This document shows positions 34,130-42,346 of a DNA stretch of 64,000 nt, piece after piece. A program made the translations under genes and the position numbers. The stretch comes from Levilactobacillus tangyuanensis (GTDB taxonomy: Bacteria > Bacillota > Bacilli > Lactobacillales > Lactobacillaceae): positions 1 to 64,000 of the forward strand of contig NZ_RHOA01000002.1 of the NCBI RefSeq assembly GCF_003946545.1. The letters are read 5' to 3'. Within the stretch, counting starts at the first letter, position 1. Each line of letters starts with the position of its first letter. A model generated the notes under the pieces. The model had not been told where the DNA came from. It did not search any database and was given only the letters and a program-made list of their open reading frames with translations.

Positions 34130-34152
34130 AAAAAGGCAGCCTAGGCTGCCTT
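34130..34152 (-). terminator. Terminator of the universal stress protein gene
   Basis: A perfect palindrome GGCAGCCTAGGCTGCC followed by a T-run on the minus strand, eight bases past the stop. Confidence 0.9.
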
Positions 34153-34160
34153 GACGAGTC

Positions 34161-34613
34161 TTATCGAACAATCATAACTGAAATGGGCGCATACTTGGCC
34201 ATGTAGGCCGCTTGGCTACCAAAGTACTTTCGCACGCCACCCTTAGACAATGAGCCAACCACTAGTAGGTCGGGTTTAATCTTGGGAATAATCGTCTTAA
34301 CAATCGTTTCACCGGGATCACCTTCACCAATGACGATACTGACCTGCTTAATACCAAACCGTTCGGCAAGGTGTTGATATTGAAGTAAATGTTCCTGCAA
34401 ATCAGCTCGCTGGCCATGAACATAGTCCTTGCTCAGGGCTTGGTAAATGTTCATCGTATCCGATTCCAAAACAGAACAGATCACGAGTTCCGCCTGGTCA
34501 AACTTGGCCCGGTTCATGGCATACCGAAAGGCTAACTGGGCATCGGGTGAATCATCCACACCCACCAGAATTCGCGTGAACTTCTTAGGATTCATTGATT
34601 CCACGTCGTCCAT
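34161..34613 (-). CDS. Universal stress protein (UspA family)
   Basis: A 150-residue cytoplasmic Usp-domain protein. The N-terminal ILVGVDDSPDAQLAFRYA (about 15-32) and the C-terminal ATP-binding segment DLLVVGSLSKGGVRKYFGSQAAYMAKYAPISVMIVR (shown in part) fit the ATP-binding class with the G-X2-G-X9-G-S/T pattern. Function is general stress tolerance with unknown mechanism. ATG 34613 follows AGGAGG at the right distance; a frame extending to 34733 is not used. It is a single gene with its own TATAAT box and terminator. Confidence 0.93.
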   Translation of the reverse strand: MDDVESMNPKKFTRILVGVDDSPDAQLAFRYAMNRAKFDQAELVICSVLESDTMNIYQALSKDYVHGQRADLQEHLLQYQHLAERFGIKQVSIVIGEGDPGETIVKTIIPKIKPDLLVVGSLSKGGVRKYFGSQAAYMAKYAPISVMIVR

Positions 34614-34641
34614 TGCACATTCCTCCTTGGTCACTATCCCT

Positions 34642-34647
34642 ATTATA
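34642..34647 (-). promoter_or_regulatory. -10 box of the universal stress protein gene
   Basis: A perfect TATAAT on the minus strand, about 30 bases before the start codon. The matching -35 (TACCTA at 17 bases) is poor, which fits a regulated gene. Confidence 0.5.
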
Positions 34648-34734
34648 AAGGAATTGACCACGTTTAGGTATCGTAAACCATTAAAACCCGGCTTTTTCAA
34701 TTCCGCCAAGGACCCCCTGGGAAAAATTGCCAAT

Positions 34735-34762
34735 CAAAAAAGCCGAGACCTTCGTCTCGACT
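34735..34762 (-). terminator. Terminator after tRNA-Arg
   Basis: GTCGAGAC/GTCTCGGC stem with a GAAG loop, then TTTTTT on the minus strand, 16 bases after the tRNA 3' end. Confidence 0.9.
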
Positions 34763-34777
34763 AATCAAGAATCATAC

Positions 34778-34850
34778 TGTCCCCACCCGGACTCGAACCG
34801 GGATCATTCGCTTAGGAGGCGAGTGCCCTATCCAGTTGTGCTATGGGGAC
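34778..34850 (-). tRNA. tRNA-Arg (anticodon CCU)
   Basis: A 73-base cloverleaf on the minus strand. The acceptor GTCCCCA pairs with TGGGGAC, the T arm is CCCGG-TTCGAGT-CCGGG, and the anticodon loop CTCCTAA gives anticodon CCU, reading AGG. The discriminator is A; no CCA is encoded. Pair 27-43 is C-A and pair 12-23 is A-G, both non-canonical. It lies between a DEAD-box helicase gene and the universal stress protein gene, with its own terminator; a TTTACA/CAAAAT pair upstream may be its promoter. Confidence 0.95.
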
Positions 34851-34896
34851 GCAATCCGCTCTTAATTTTGACACGGATTACAATAATTGTAAAGGA

Positions 34897-36267
34897 TCAT
34901 TCTGATTGTTGGGCATCCCGATCACGCCACTTCTTCCGCATCCCCTTGTTTTTGGAATGACGATTCTTATGTTTCTTCTTTTTACTGGGATTTGGCGTCA
35001 CTGGCCCCGCGGCTTGAGCCTTGGCGGCCGGCTTGGTCGTGGACTTGGACTGTCCCTTGACCGTGACTGATTTTATGTCGACCTTGGCCGTTGGCTTGCT
35101 CGTGGTTTGCGTGCCCGCGTTTGTTCCTGGGGTTGGTGTCTCCTCAGGCTTAACCGTGGCAACCGGCCGTTCCGTCGTTAATTTACGACCATTAAAGTAA
35201 AGTGGAACCAAGTCGTAATCCGTCTCCTTCAGGAGTTTCTTCAGATCACGGAGGTCATGGTCATCCCCCAGGCTGATCACCTGCCCGGGTTCACCCATTC
35301 GGCCTGTCCGGCCAACCCGGTGAACGTATTCATTCACACCACTAGGGAGGTCGTAATTGATCACGGCCGGCAGCTTAGGAATGTCTAATCCCCGGGCCGC
35401 CACATCAGTCGTCAATAGCAGGCGGGTCCGACCGAGGCGAAAGTCCTGTAAGGCCTTCTCCCGTTGCACTTGCCGCAGGTCGCTGGTCAGACTCGTGGCG
35501 GAAACGTGGTCATGATAGAACTTCGTGGCCGTATGCTGTAACGCATTGGTCTGCTTAAAGAATACCAGCGCCCGGAAGTTGGGAATCGCCAACAATCGTT
35601 TGAGCATCTGGTCCCGTTTGCCCATCCCCACTTGGAGCATGCCGTGGCGAACCTTCCCTTGTGTCTGGTCTTGCTCGCGCACATCAATCCGTTCGACGGT
35701 CTGGCCAAACCATTGGTCAAGTTCATGTAGGATGGGGGTGTCGGTTGCGGAGAAGAACCCCAGTTGAACATCAGCCGGCGCTGCCTGGGCAATTTCCCTG
35801 ACCGTTGCCAAGGTATCCCCATTCAACAGGTCATCCGCCTCATCAATGATCAGCATTGAGACCAGGTGAAGTTTGAGCTTGCGGTCATTAACCAGGTTCA
35901 AGACCCGTCCCGGTGTTCCCACCACAATTTCGGGCCGTTTCTTCAGCCGTTCGGTTTGCCGCTTAACATTGGCCCCACCGGTTAGGGCGGCTACCTTCAA
36001 ATCAAGTAGCTTGGCCCAGTCCCGCATCACCCGACTGGTCTGAATAGCCAGTTCTTGCGAGGGCTCCAACACAATCAACTGAATTCCGTCCCCAGGGAGC
36101 AGATTAGCCAAGGCTGGTAACGTAAAGGCCACCGTCTTTCCGGAACCCGTTGGCGCTAAGCCTAACACGTTGTGATCACCCGCCATTGGGCCATACACGG
36201 CGTCTTGAATGGCCGTGGGCTCTGAATAACCGAGCGCTTTAAAGTGTGTTTCAAATTGTTTTAACAT
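34897..36267 (-). CDS. DEAD-box RNA helicase
   Basis: A 456-residue ATP-dependent RNA helicase with an N-terminal Q-motif region, Walker A APTGSGKT (about 40), motif Ia variant EPSQELA (where PTRELA is usual, about 68), DEAD in LIIDEADDLL (about 140), SAT in FFSATD (about 175), and the C-terminal ARGLDIP and HRVGRTGRMG motifs (about 290-320). The tail (about 365-456) is Ala/Thr/Lys-rich and ends in a basic RNA-binding stretch KKKKHKNRHSKNKG. Likely roles are ribosome assembly or cold growth. It starts 11 bases after the Gfo/Idh gene, so they share a transcript. Confidence 0.95.
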   Translation of the reverse strand: MLKQFETHFKALGYSEPTAIQDAVYGPMAGDHNVLGLAPTGSGKTVAFTLPALANLLPGDGIQLIVLEPSQELAIQTSRVMRDWAKLLDLKVAALTGGANVKRQTERLKKRPEIVVGTPGRVLNLVNDRKLKLHLVSMLIIDEADDLLNGDTLATVREIAQAAPADVQLGFFSATDTPILHELDQWFGQTVERIDVREQDQTQGKVRHGMLQVGMGKRDQMLKRLLAIPNFRALVFFKQTNALQHTATKFYHDHVSATSLTSDLRQVQREKALQDFRLGRTRLLLTTDVAARGLDIPKLPAVINYDLPSGVNEYVHRVGRTGRMGEPGQVISLGDDHDLRDLKKLLKETDYDLVPLYFNGRKLTTERPVATVKPEETPTPGTNAGTQTTSKPTAKVDIKSVTVKGQSKSTTKPAAKAQAAGPVTPNPSKKKKHKNRHSKNKGMRKKWRDRDAQQSE

Positions 36268-36278
36268 AGTTTTCCTTC

Positions 36279-37283
36279 CTATTCGTGGTCATCAGCCGGG
36301 AAGCGTAAATTACCGGCTACCCGCAGACCGTATAACACCTGGTTGACCTGTTGACTCCAGAGCAACCACCGGTGATAATCGGCAACATTAGTCTCTGCGA
36401 CAGGGTCTTCTAGCACCCTGGCAAAGTCTTGGACCTCTGGTAACATTGGGTTGACCAAGGGCTGGGCACTAAGATCCGTCAATTTCTGACCATCTTGACG
36501 CAATCCCACCTGCGTTAACTCGCCCGCACTATCCATCTCCACCGTTTCCTTGAGCCCATAAATTTCTGATGGGGCCACTGAGTTACTGGTTTTGCCAAAA
36601 TTAACGGTAACATCGTAAGTTCCGTAGCGTAAGACGGCGACACCCTTGCCGTCCACCCCCGTTTGAATCAGGGTTGGGAAATAGTTCACCTGGGCCGGCA
36701 CCCCGAAGAGGGCCACGGCCAGGTAGACAGGATAGACCCCTAAGTCTTGGAGCGCGCCACCCGAGAACTCCCGGGTGAACACATTGGGTTCGCCCCCATC
36801 CAGGACCTGGTCATACCGTGAAGAATATTTCATATAGGTCAGACTGGCGCCCTGAACCGCGGGTAACCCACTCAAGGCCCGCGCCACCGCATGAAAGTTT
36901 GGCGTGTGGACATTACGTGCGGCCTCGAACAACTTGGCCTGGGGGTGATCGGCTAATGCCGCCATGATGGCAGCCATTTCTTGTGGATTGCTGAATGCCG
37001 GTTTCTCGACAATGACCGTGATATTTTGCCGAATGGCCTTCAAGGCTTGGTTGAAATGCAGACTATTGGGTGATGCCAAGTAGACAACATCCAGTCCCTT
37101 AAGGTCCAGTAACTCTTGATAATCCGTGACAGCTTGCTCCGCCTGGTTCTTACGGGCAAAGGCCTGGGCCTTCTCGACACTTCGAGAATACACGCCGGCC
37201 AGTTCAAAGCGCCCCGACATGGCTGCGGCCTCGACCAATTGCTGGGTAATCCATCCCGTTCCGACCGTTCCTAATCGCAACAT
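36279..37283 (-). CDS. Gfo/Idh/MocA-family oxidoreductase
   Basis: A 334-residue NAD(P)-dependent dehydrogenase. The Rossmann N-terminus LGTVGTGWITQQLVEAA and the EKPAFSN segment (about 90, the family's EKP motif) are visible, with a C-terminal alpha/beta domain. The segment GGALQDLGVYPVYLAVALFG (about 155) is typical of dihydrodiol/sugar dehydrogenase members. Substrate is unknown. ATG 37283 follows GGAGG. Co-transcribed with the downstream helicase. Confidence 0.92.
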   Translation of the reverse strand: MLRLGTVGTGWITQQLVEAAAMSGRFELAGVYSRSVEKAQAFARKNQAEQAVTDYQELLDLKGLDVVYLASPNSLHFNQALKAIRQNITVIVEKPAFSNPQEMAAIMAALADHPQAKLFEAARNVHTPNFHAVARALSGLPAVQGASLTYMKYSSRYDQVLDGGEPNVFTREFSGGALQDLGVYPVYLAVALFGVPAQVNYFPTLIQTGVDGKGVAVLRYGTYDVTVNFGKTSNSVAPSEIYGLKETVEMDSAGELTQVGLRQDGQKLTDLSAQPLVNPMLPEVQDFARVLEDPVAETNVADYHRWLLWSQQVNQVLYGLRVAGNLRFPADDHE

Positions 37284-37452
37284 CCACGATTCCTCCATTC
37301 CAAATTCAATGACTTTTAATCTATTTTAACAGTCGCCATCCCTCCGCGATAGTCTGACCTTAAAATTCCTTTATGAACAGGAAGGTTAGACGAGCAATTT
37401 CACAGAAAAATGTTATATTAAAGAAGATAAGCAATTCAAGGGAGGGATTACG

Positions 37453-37821
37453 GTGAAACGCAAAGAGATGGCATTATTTGGACTCTCGCTTGTTGCCGGA
37501 CTGACTAGCGGGTTGTCCTTACGAAAATCAAAACCTACCCCCAAGAATGATTCGCCATTATTCTACGTGGGGACCTGGCAATTCATCGATCCAAACAACC
37601 AACGTCGGCATCGACTCATCATCAGTCCGAGCCTTGACGTGCAGATCGACAATCATCCCCTCCACGTACAGGTTAAAAATCTCAGTGAACAACAACTCAC
37701 CTTTCAAGACAAGTTTGGCTATCACTTAACGATTCACGCCAATGAACGGCGACCAATCTCATTCTTCGATGAGGCCGATGACTGTACATACCCCATTGCC
37801 GCCTCATCTGACAATGCCTAA
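37453..37821 (+). CDS. DUF4828-type small protein
   Basis: A 122-residue protein with an N-terminal hydrophobic segment (about 6-22, MALFGLSLVAGLTSGLSL) and a beta-rich domain beginning FYVGTWQFIDPNNQRRHRLIISP (about 37) and ending FFDEADDCTYP. This pattern matches the lactobacillar DUF4828 family as I remember it. It is probably membrane-anchored or secreted; function unknown. The start follows AAGGGAGG. A bidirectional terminator separates it from the convergent GH25-like gene. Confidence 0.78.
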   Translation: MKRKEMALFGLSLVAGLTSGLSLRKSKPTPKNDSPLFYVGTWQFIDPNNQRRHRLIISPSLDVQIDNHPLHVQVKNLSEQQLTFQDKFGYHLTIHANERRPISFFDEADDCTYPIAASSDNA

Positions 37822-37823
37822 AA

Positions 37824-37870
37824 ACAAAACGCTCCTCACGATCTAACGGATCGTGAGGAGCATTTTTATT
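37824..37870. terminator. Bidirectional terminator between DUF4828-like and GH25-like genes
   Basis: A perfect 13-bp stem GCTCCTCACGATC with its complement and loop TAACG, flanked by A-run and T-run. Confidence 0.93.
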
Positions 37871-38632
37871 TTATTGAGAGAACGACTCCCAGTCGGACTT
37901 ACGACCGTTAAATACCGAGAAGCCCACCGTCTGGCCCTGACCATTCTGATTGATGGTGCCATCGGCCTGGTATTCCACAAACTTCGCGTGATCCGCATGA
38001 TCGCCCAGCTCCCCATCGGCAATCCAACAGGTTTGCTCGGGCAAGACCGGCTTAACAAATTGGTCGAGAACCGCTTGCTTCGCATAAATCACGACCCCTT
38101 GACGGTAATGGGCCTTGAGTAACTGAACTAACCGTTCGAGCTTCTGACCCTGGGCCGCCATCTGCGGGTTTTTACTATTATATTTATCATAATAACCAAC
38201 ATTAATCATAATCGGTAGGGTTCCCGTATCATGCCCCGTTGTCGCGGTGAAATGTTGATACTGTCGTTTCGCGGAACTGGTAAAACTAAAGGTATGGGTC
38301 ACCCCTACCAGAATATCGGCGCCCTGAGCTCGCGAATAATTGTCGCTATAATCATCATCCGTATAGGTGGCACCGGACGTCGCCTGGAGATACGCAAACT
38401 GATAGTGATTGGCCAGCGATTGGTAATCCAAGTAGCCACTATCCTGACTGATGGTGACCCCCCGAACGGGATAGTTTGCCAGCCGCTGTCGTTCGTAATG
38501 CTGCCAACGTTGCCAACCGAAGACCCCTAGGCCGACCAATAAGCAGACCAGCAGCCAAATTTCCCAGCGACGAACGCGACGGTTACGCCGGAAGGTATTG
38601 TCATATATTGGTTGATAGTCTCGTCGCTTCAC
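37871..38632 (-). CDS. Membrane-anchored GH25-like (lysozyme-fold) protein with altered catalytic residues
   Basis: A 253-residue protein with a cytoplasmic basic N-terminus, one membrane segment (about 24-42, WEIWLLVCLLVGLGVFGW) and a GH25-like extracellular domain. The fold signatures are YQFAYLQATSG (about 78) and ADILVGVTHTFSF (about 105). The catalytic acids usual in GH25 are missing: the N-terminal DVS is TIS in GVTISQDSG, and the D-x-E motif is INVGYY in LPIMINVGYYDKY. It may bind rather than cleave peptidoglycan. Encoded alone between a terminator and the RpiR gene. Confidence 0.82.
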   Translation of the reverse strand: MKRRDYQPIYDNTFRRNRRVRRWEIWLLVCLLVGLGVFGWQRWQHYERQRLANYPVRGVTISQDSGYLDYQSLANHYQFAYLQATSGATYTDDDYSDNYSRAQGADILVGVTHTFSFTSSAKRQYQHFTATTGHDTGTLPIMINVGYYDKYNSKNPQMAAQGQKLERLVQLLKAHYRQGVVIYAKQAVLDQFVKPVLPEQTCWIADGELGDHADHAKFVEYQADGTINQNGQGQTVGFSVFNGRKSDWESFSQ

Positions 38633-38716
38633 CGTCAGTCCCCGTTTCGTCGTCAGCTAGTCTTAAATGCCACGCTTGGTTAGCCGCAAAATTTAATTAC
38701 CATTATAACATGCCAA

Positions 38717-39601
38717 CTAAGATTCGTGACGGGTCTGTTCAATCACGTCACGAACTCGGGTCAGCACCCGTTCCGTCCGTGATGAAATCCGTAGGACGGT
38801 CATCATGAACAGGCTGTCCAGAATCGTCAATTGCGAGAGCAGTGAATACATGCCTTCCGCCCGATACTTGACCTCATCCGTTAAGGAGAGAAAGGTCACA
38901 TCGGCCGCCTGAGCTAATGGTGACCCACTGTAGCTGGTGATGGCAATGATGGCAACGCCATTGCGTTCCAACTCTGCGACGACCTTTAAGGTTTCCTGAT
39001 TGCGACCGGAATGTGAAATAACGACGGCACAATCTTCTTCTCCCAACTTGGCGGCCTGCATGAGCTGAATATCAAAGTCCGGGTGATAGATCACGGACAA
39101 CGAGGTCCGTAAGAATTTATGATACCCGTCCAGGGCAGCAATCGACGAGCCACCAAGGCCGAAGAAGCCCACCGTCTTGGCATTGATTAGTTTTAACACG
39201 GCGCGCGCCAAGTCCTTTTCATTTAAGGCCTCATTGGTTGCCTCCAAGGAACTAATGGAGAAATGGAACGTTTTGTTGGCAATCGTTGCCAGCGAGTCGC
39301 CTTCGGCTAGCTCTGGAAACGAACTAGGGGCCGCCGGTTCATCCACACTGCTGTGAACCAAGGACATCGTAAATTCCCGATAATTCGCGTAGCCGAGGCG
39401 CTTCACCAATCGAGAAACCGTGGCTGTTGAGACGGCCGCAGCCCTTGCCAGTTCCTTAATCGTCATTTCCCCCGTCGTTGCCGGCTGATCCAAGACCAGT
39501 TCGGCAACTTTTTTTTCGGTGGGCGATAACTGATCATAACTCCCCCGAATCTGTCCAATCGTCGACCGTGCGATGACCAACGCCTCCCTTTCAACGGTCA
39601 T
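38717..39601 (-). CDS. RpiR-family transcriptional regulator of the gluconate operon
   Basis: A 294-residue regulator with an N-terminal HTH_6 domain (LSPTEKKVAELVLDQP and TIKELARAAAVSTATVSRLVKRLGY, about 25-75) and a C-terminal SIS domain (VGFFGLGGSSIAALDGYHKFLR, about 140; VVISHSGRNQETLKVV, about 193) that likely senses a phosphorylated sugar such as 6-phosphogluconate. It is divergent from gnd-gntK-gntP and probably controls it. Start is uncertain: ATG 39601 has no ribosome site, while AAAGGGAGG lies just inside the frame with a TTG only two bases beyond. Confidence 0.9.
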   Translation of the reverse strand: MTVEREALVIARSTIGQIRGSYDQLSPTEKKVAELVLDQPATTGEMTIKELARAAAVSTATVSRLVKRLGYANYREFTMSLVHSSVDEPAAPSSFPELAEGDSLATIANKTFHFSISSLEATNEALNEKDLARAVLKLINAKTVGFFGLGGSSIAALDGYHKFLRTSLSVIYHPDFDIQLMQAAKLGEEDCAVVISHSGRNQETLKVVAELERNGVAIIAITSYSGSPLAQAADVTFLSLTDEVKYRAEGMYSLLSQLTILDSLFMMTVLRISSRTERVLTRVRDVIEQTRHES

Positions 39602-39623
39602 TTTGACCGGTTATTTCATGTTT

Positions 39624-39638
39624 TGTAAATATTTTACA
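39624..39638. promoter_or_regulatory. Probable RpiR operator 1 in the rpiR-gnd intergenic region
   Basis: TGTAAATATTTTACA is a perfect inverted repeat TGTAAA-N3-TTTACA. On the minus strand it overlaps the -10 (TAAAAT) of a candidate rpiR promoter TTCACA-17-TAAAAT, so binding would autoregulate the regulator. Confidence 0.7.
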
Positions 39639-39647
39639 TCATCCCAC

Positions 39648-39676
39648 TTGAAATGTGAAACTTTTTTACATATAAT
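39648..39676 (+). promoter_or_regulatory. gnd promoter with RpiR operator 2 filling the spacer
   Basis: TTGAAA (39648-39653), exactly 17 bases, then TATAAT (39671-39676). The spacer is TGTGAAACTTTTTTACA, a near copy of operator 1 (TGTRAA ... TTTACA), so the bound regulator would sit between the two promoter boxes. Confidence 0.8.
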
Positions 39677-39720
39677 AACCTTGTCAGAAAAAATAAGGTC
39701 TCGCAAAGGAGAAAGAATTT

Positions 39721-40626
39721 ATGAAACTCGGATTGATTGGTTTAGGTAAGATGGGATTAAGCCTTGCTCAAAACGCAATGGATCACAACCACGAAATCGT
39801 CGGTTTTGATTTGAACAAAGACTTCGTCAACAAGGCCGTTGAGGCTGGTGCTGAGGGCGCAACCGACTTAGAAAACATGGTTGCTAAGTTACCTTCACCA
39901 AAGATCGTTTGGGTCATGGTACCTGCAGGCAAGCCAACGGATTCAACCATCGAATCCTTAAGCAACCTCTTAGGCAAGGGCGACATCTTAATTGATGGTG
40001 GGAACTCTTACTACAAAGACTCACTGCGCCACAACGAACTTCTTAAGGCCAAGGGCATTGACTTCTTTGACTGTGGAACTTCAGGTGGTATGGAAGGCGC
40101 TCGTTCACACGGGAACTTCATGATCGGTGGCGACAATGCCGATGCTTTCGAAACTCTGCGTCCCCTTTACGAAGACATTTCCGAAAAGGATGGTTACCTT
40201 TACACCGGCCGTGCCGCTTCAGGTCACTACTTGAAGATGGTTCACAACGGGATTGAATATGGTGAAATGCAAGCCATCGCCGAAGGCTTCGAGGTCCTCG
40301 AAGCTTCCGACTTTGACTACGACAACGAAGCCGTTGCCAAGGTTTGGAGCCATGGTTCCGTTATCCGCGGCTGGCTCATGGAACTTGCTGAACAAGCCTT
40401 TGCCGAAGATCCTGAATTGGAAAAGATTGCTGGTCGGATGCATGCTTCCGGTGAAGGTCAATGGACCGTCCAAGAAGGTTTGGACAGCCACGTACCAACG
40501 CCAGTTATCGCCTTATCATTAATGATGCGTTACCGTTCAATGCAAGACGACACCTTCACGGGTAAGGTTGTTTCCGCATTACGGAATGGTTTTGGTGGCC
40601 ACGCCATGGACAAAGCCGACAAATAA
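39721..40626 (+). CDS. gnd: 6-phosphogluconate dehydrogenase, decarboxylating (short GntZ type)
   Basis: A 301-residue enzyme that oxidises 6-phosphogluconate to ribulose 5-phosphate. Rossmann motif GLIGLGKMG (about 4-12), substrate region DCGTSGGMEGARSHGNFMIGGD (about 119-140) and catalytic Lys in HYLKMVHNGIEYG (about 170-182). It is the short form (about 300 residues) seen in gluconate operons, not the 470-residue form. The start follows AAGGAGAAAG. It is the first gene of gnd-gntK-gntP. Confidence 0.96.
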   Translation: MKLGLIGLGKMGLSLAQNAMDHNHEIVGFDLNKDFVNKAVEAGAEGATDLENMVAKLPSPKIVWVMVPAGKPTDSTIESLSNLLGKGDILIDGGNSYYKDSLRHNELLKAKGIDFFDCGTSGGMEGARSHGNFMIGGDNADAFETLRPLYEDISEKDGYLYTGRAASGHYLKMVHNGIEYGEMQAIAEGFEVLEASDFDYDNEAVAKVWSHGSVIRGWLMELAEQAFAEDPELEKIAGRMHASGEGQWTVQEGLDSHVPTPVIALSLMMRYRSMQDDTFTGKVVSALRNGFGGHAMDKADK

Positions 40627-40656
40627 TTAAGCGTTAAACAGGAAAGGAAGATCACG

Positions 40657-42204
40657 ATGGATTACATGATTGGTGTCGACATTGGAACGACCAGTGTTAA
40701 GACAGTATTGTATGACACGGCAGGGAAAATGCAGGGGTATTCAAATAACCTCTACCCTCTTTACCAGGACGTTCCTGATATGGCCGAAGAAGATCCAGAT
40801 GAAATCTTTTCTGGCATCATCGATGGCTTGACAACGGTCATGCGGAAGGCTGACTTAAAGAATGGTCAGATCCGCGGGGTTTCCTTTTCCGCTGCCATGC
40901 ACAGTCTGATTTTGCTTGATGAGAATCACAAGCCATTGACCCGGGCCATTACCTGGGCCGATAACCGGGCGGTCAAGTACGCCGATGAATTACGCGAAAA
41001 CGGTCTTGGTAAACAACTTTACGAGAAGACCGGGACCCCCATTCATCCAATGACGCCGCTCAGCAAGTTAATCTGGCTGCGCAACGAACAACCCGACCTC
41101 TTCAAGCAGGCGCGTTGGTTCGTTGGAATTAAGGAATACGTCTTGTACAAGCTCTTCGGTGTTTTACAAGAAGACTACTCCATTGCCAACGCGACTGGAT
41201 TGTTTAACATCTTCAACATGGACTGGGATGACCAGGCCTTGGAAGTTGCCGGGGTTACTCGCGACCAGTTACCTAAGCTCGTTGACACGACCGATACCAT
41301 CTCTGGTATGAACAGTGACTATGCTGGCGTCATTGGCATGGATCCGGAGACGCCATTCATCATGGGCGCTTCCGATGGTCCCCTGGCCAACTTGGGGGTT
41401 AACGCCATCAAGCCCGGTGTCGTTGCCGTTACCATTGGGACATCTGGTGCCGTTCGGGTTGTTACCGACAAGCCAAAGATTGACCCTAAGGGCCGTGTAT
41501 TCTGTTACTACCTTTCCAAAGACCATTGGGTTGTTGGTGGGCCAGTTAACAACGGTGGGATTGTCTTCCGTTGGGTCAGAGACCAACTCTTCGCTCCTGA
41601 AAAGCTGACCGCTGAACAACTTCAGATTGATTCCTACGACCTGTTAACTGAAATTGCTGCCAAGGTTCCCGCCGGTTCCGACGGCTTGATCTTCCACCCA
41701 TTCTTGGGTGGCGAACGTGCCCCTATCTGGGATGCCAACGCTCGCGGGTCATTCTTCGGCCTGACGCGGACACATTCACGGGCTCACATGGTTCGTGCCG
41801 CCCTGGAAGGCATTGTTTACAACCTCTACACCGTCATGTTGGCGTTGGAAGAAGTGGTTGGAAAGCCTACCAGCATCCAAGCAACCGGTGGCTTCGCCCG
41901 TTCCGAGCTCTGGCGTCAAATGTTGGCTGACATCTTCGAGCAAGATGTTACCATCCCAGAAAGTCCTGAAGGGACCGCTCTGGGGGCGGCCACATTAGGG
42001 ATGTATGCTTTAGGCATGATTGATGACCTGAGCGCCGTTAAGAACTTTATCGGGGTTGCTAACGTTCACCATCCTAACCCAGAAACCTTTGACGCCTACC
42101 GGGCCCTGGTTCCCATCTATATTCGTTTAAGTCGGCAGTTACAATCCGAATACAAGAATATTGCGGAATATCAACGGACCCACGTGCACAAGACAACGAA
42201 GTAG
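40657..42204 (+). CDS. gntK: Gluconate kinase (FGGY family)
   Basis: A 515-residue kinase converting gluconate to 6-phosphogluconate. FGGY signatures: N-terminal phosphate loop GVDIGTTSVKTVLYD (about 5-19), catalytic Asp region SDGPLANLGVNAIKPG (about 239), ATP-binding VTIGTSGAVR (about 258) and C-terminal ATGGFARSELWRQMLADIF (about 408). It follows gnd by 30 bases and precedes gntP by 142; the cluster supports gluconate over xylulose or glycerol as substrate. Confidence 0.95.
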   Translation: MDYMIGVDIGTTSVKTVLYDTAGKMQGYSNNLYPLYQDVPDMAEEDPDEIFSGIIDGLTTVMRKADLKNGQIRGVSFSAAMHSLILLDENHKPLTRAITWADNRAVKYADELRENGLGKQLYEKTGTPIHPMTPLSKLIWLRNEQPDLFKQARWFVGIKEYVLYKLFGVLQEDYSIANATGLFNIFNMDWDDQALEVAGVTRDQLPKLVDTTDTISGMNSDYAGVIGMDPETPFIMGASDGPLANLGVNAIKPGVVAVTIGTSGAVRVVTDKPKIDPKGRVFCYYLSKDHWVVGGPVNNGGIVFRWVRDQLFAPEKLTAEQLQIDSYDLLTEIAAKVPAGSDGLIFHPFLGGERAPIWDANARGSFFGLTRTHSRAHMVRAALEGIVYNLYTVMLALEEVVGKPTSIQATGGFARSELWRQMLADIFEQDVTIPESPEGTALGAATLGMYALGMIDDLSAVKNFIGVANVHHPNPETFDAYRALVPIYIRLSRQLQSEYKNIAEYQRTHVHKTTK

Positions 42205-42241
42205 TTTCAAGACTTTCTTAGTCAGGCGCGAAACTAAATCG

Positions 42242-42270
42242 TAGTCAAATGTTATTAATTAAAGTACAAT
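42242..42270 (+). promoter_or_regulatory. Possible internal promoter of gntP
   Basis: TAGTCA (42242-42247), 17-base spacer, TACAAT (42265-42270), about 75 bases before gntP. The same TAGTCA -35 precedes the GT2 gene. Confidence 0.45.
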
Positions 42271-42291
42271 GTGTTTACTTATTCCTGGGAA

Positions 42292-42314
42292 GCCAGCGCC
42301 CGTCGTTGGCTTTT
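42292..42314 (+). terminator. Hairpin with short T tail in the gntP leader
   Basis: GCCAGCG (42292-42298) pairs with CGTTGGC (42304-42310) with one G-U, then TTTTC. It might attenuate readthrough from gntK or protect the transcript; the T tail is too short for a firm call. Confidence 0.4.
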
Positions 42315-42346
42315 CAAAATTTCATTGATGAAAGGGCTTACTGATT

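Noticed and set aside
39560-39601. TTG start for the RpiR regulator just after AAAGGGAGG
   Set aside because: The spacing of two bases is too short for normal initiation; the start is left at ATG 39601 but flagged as uncertain.
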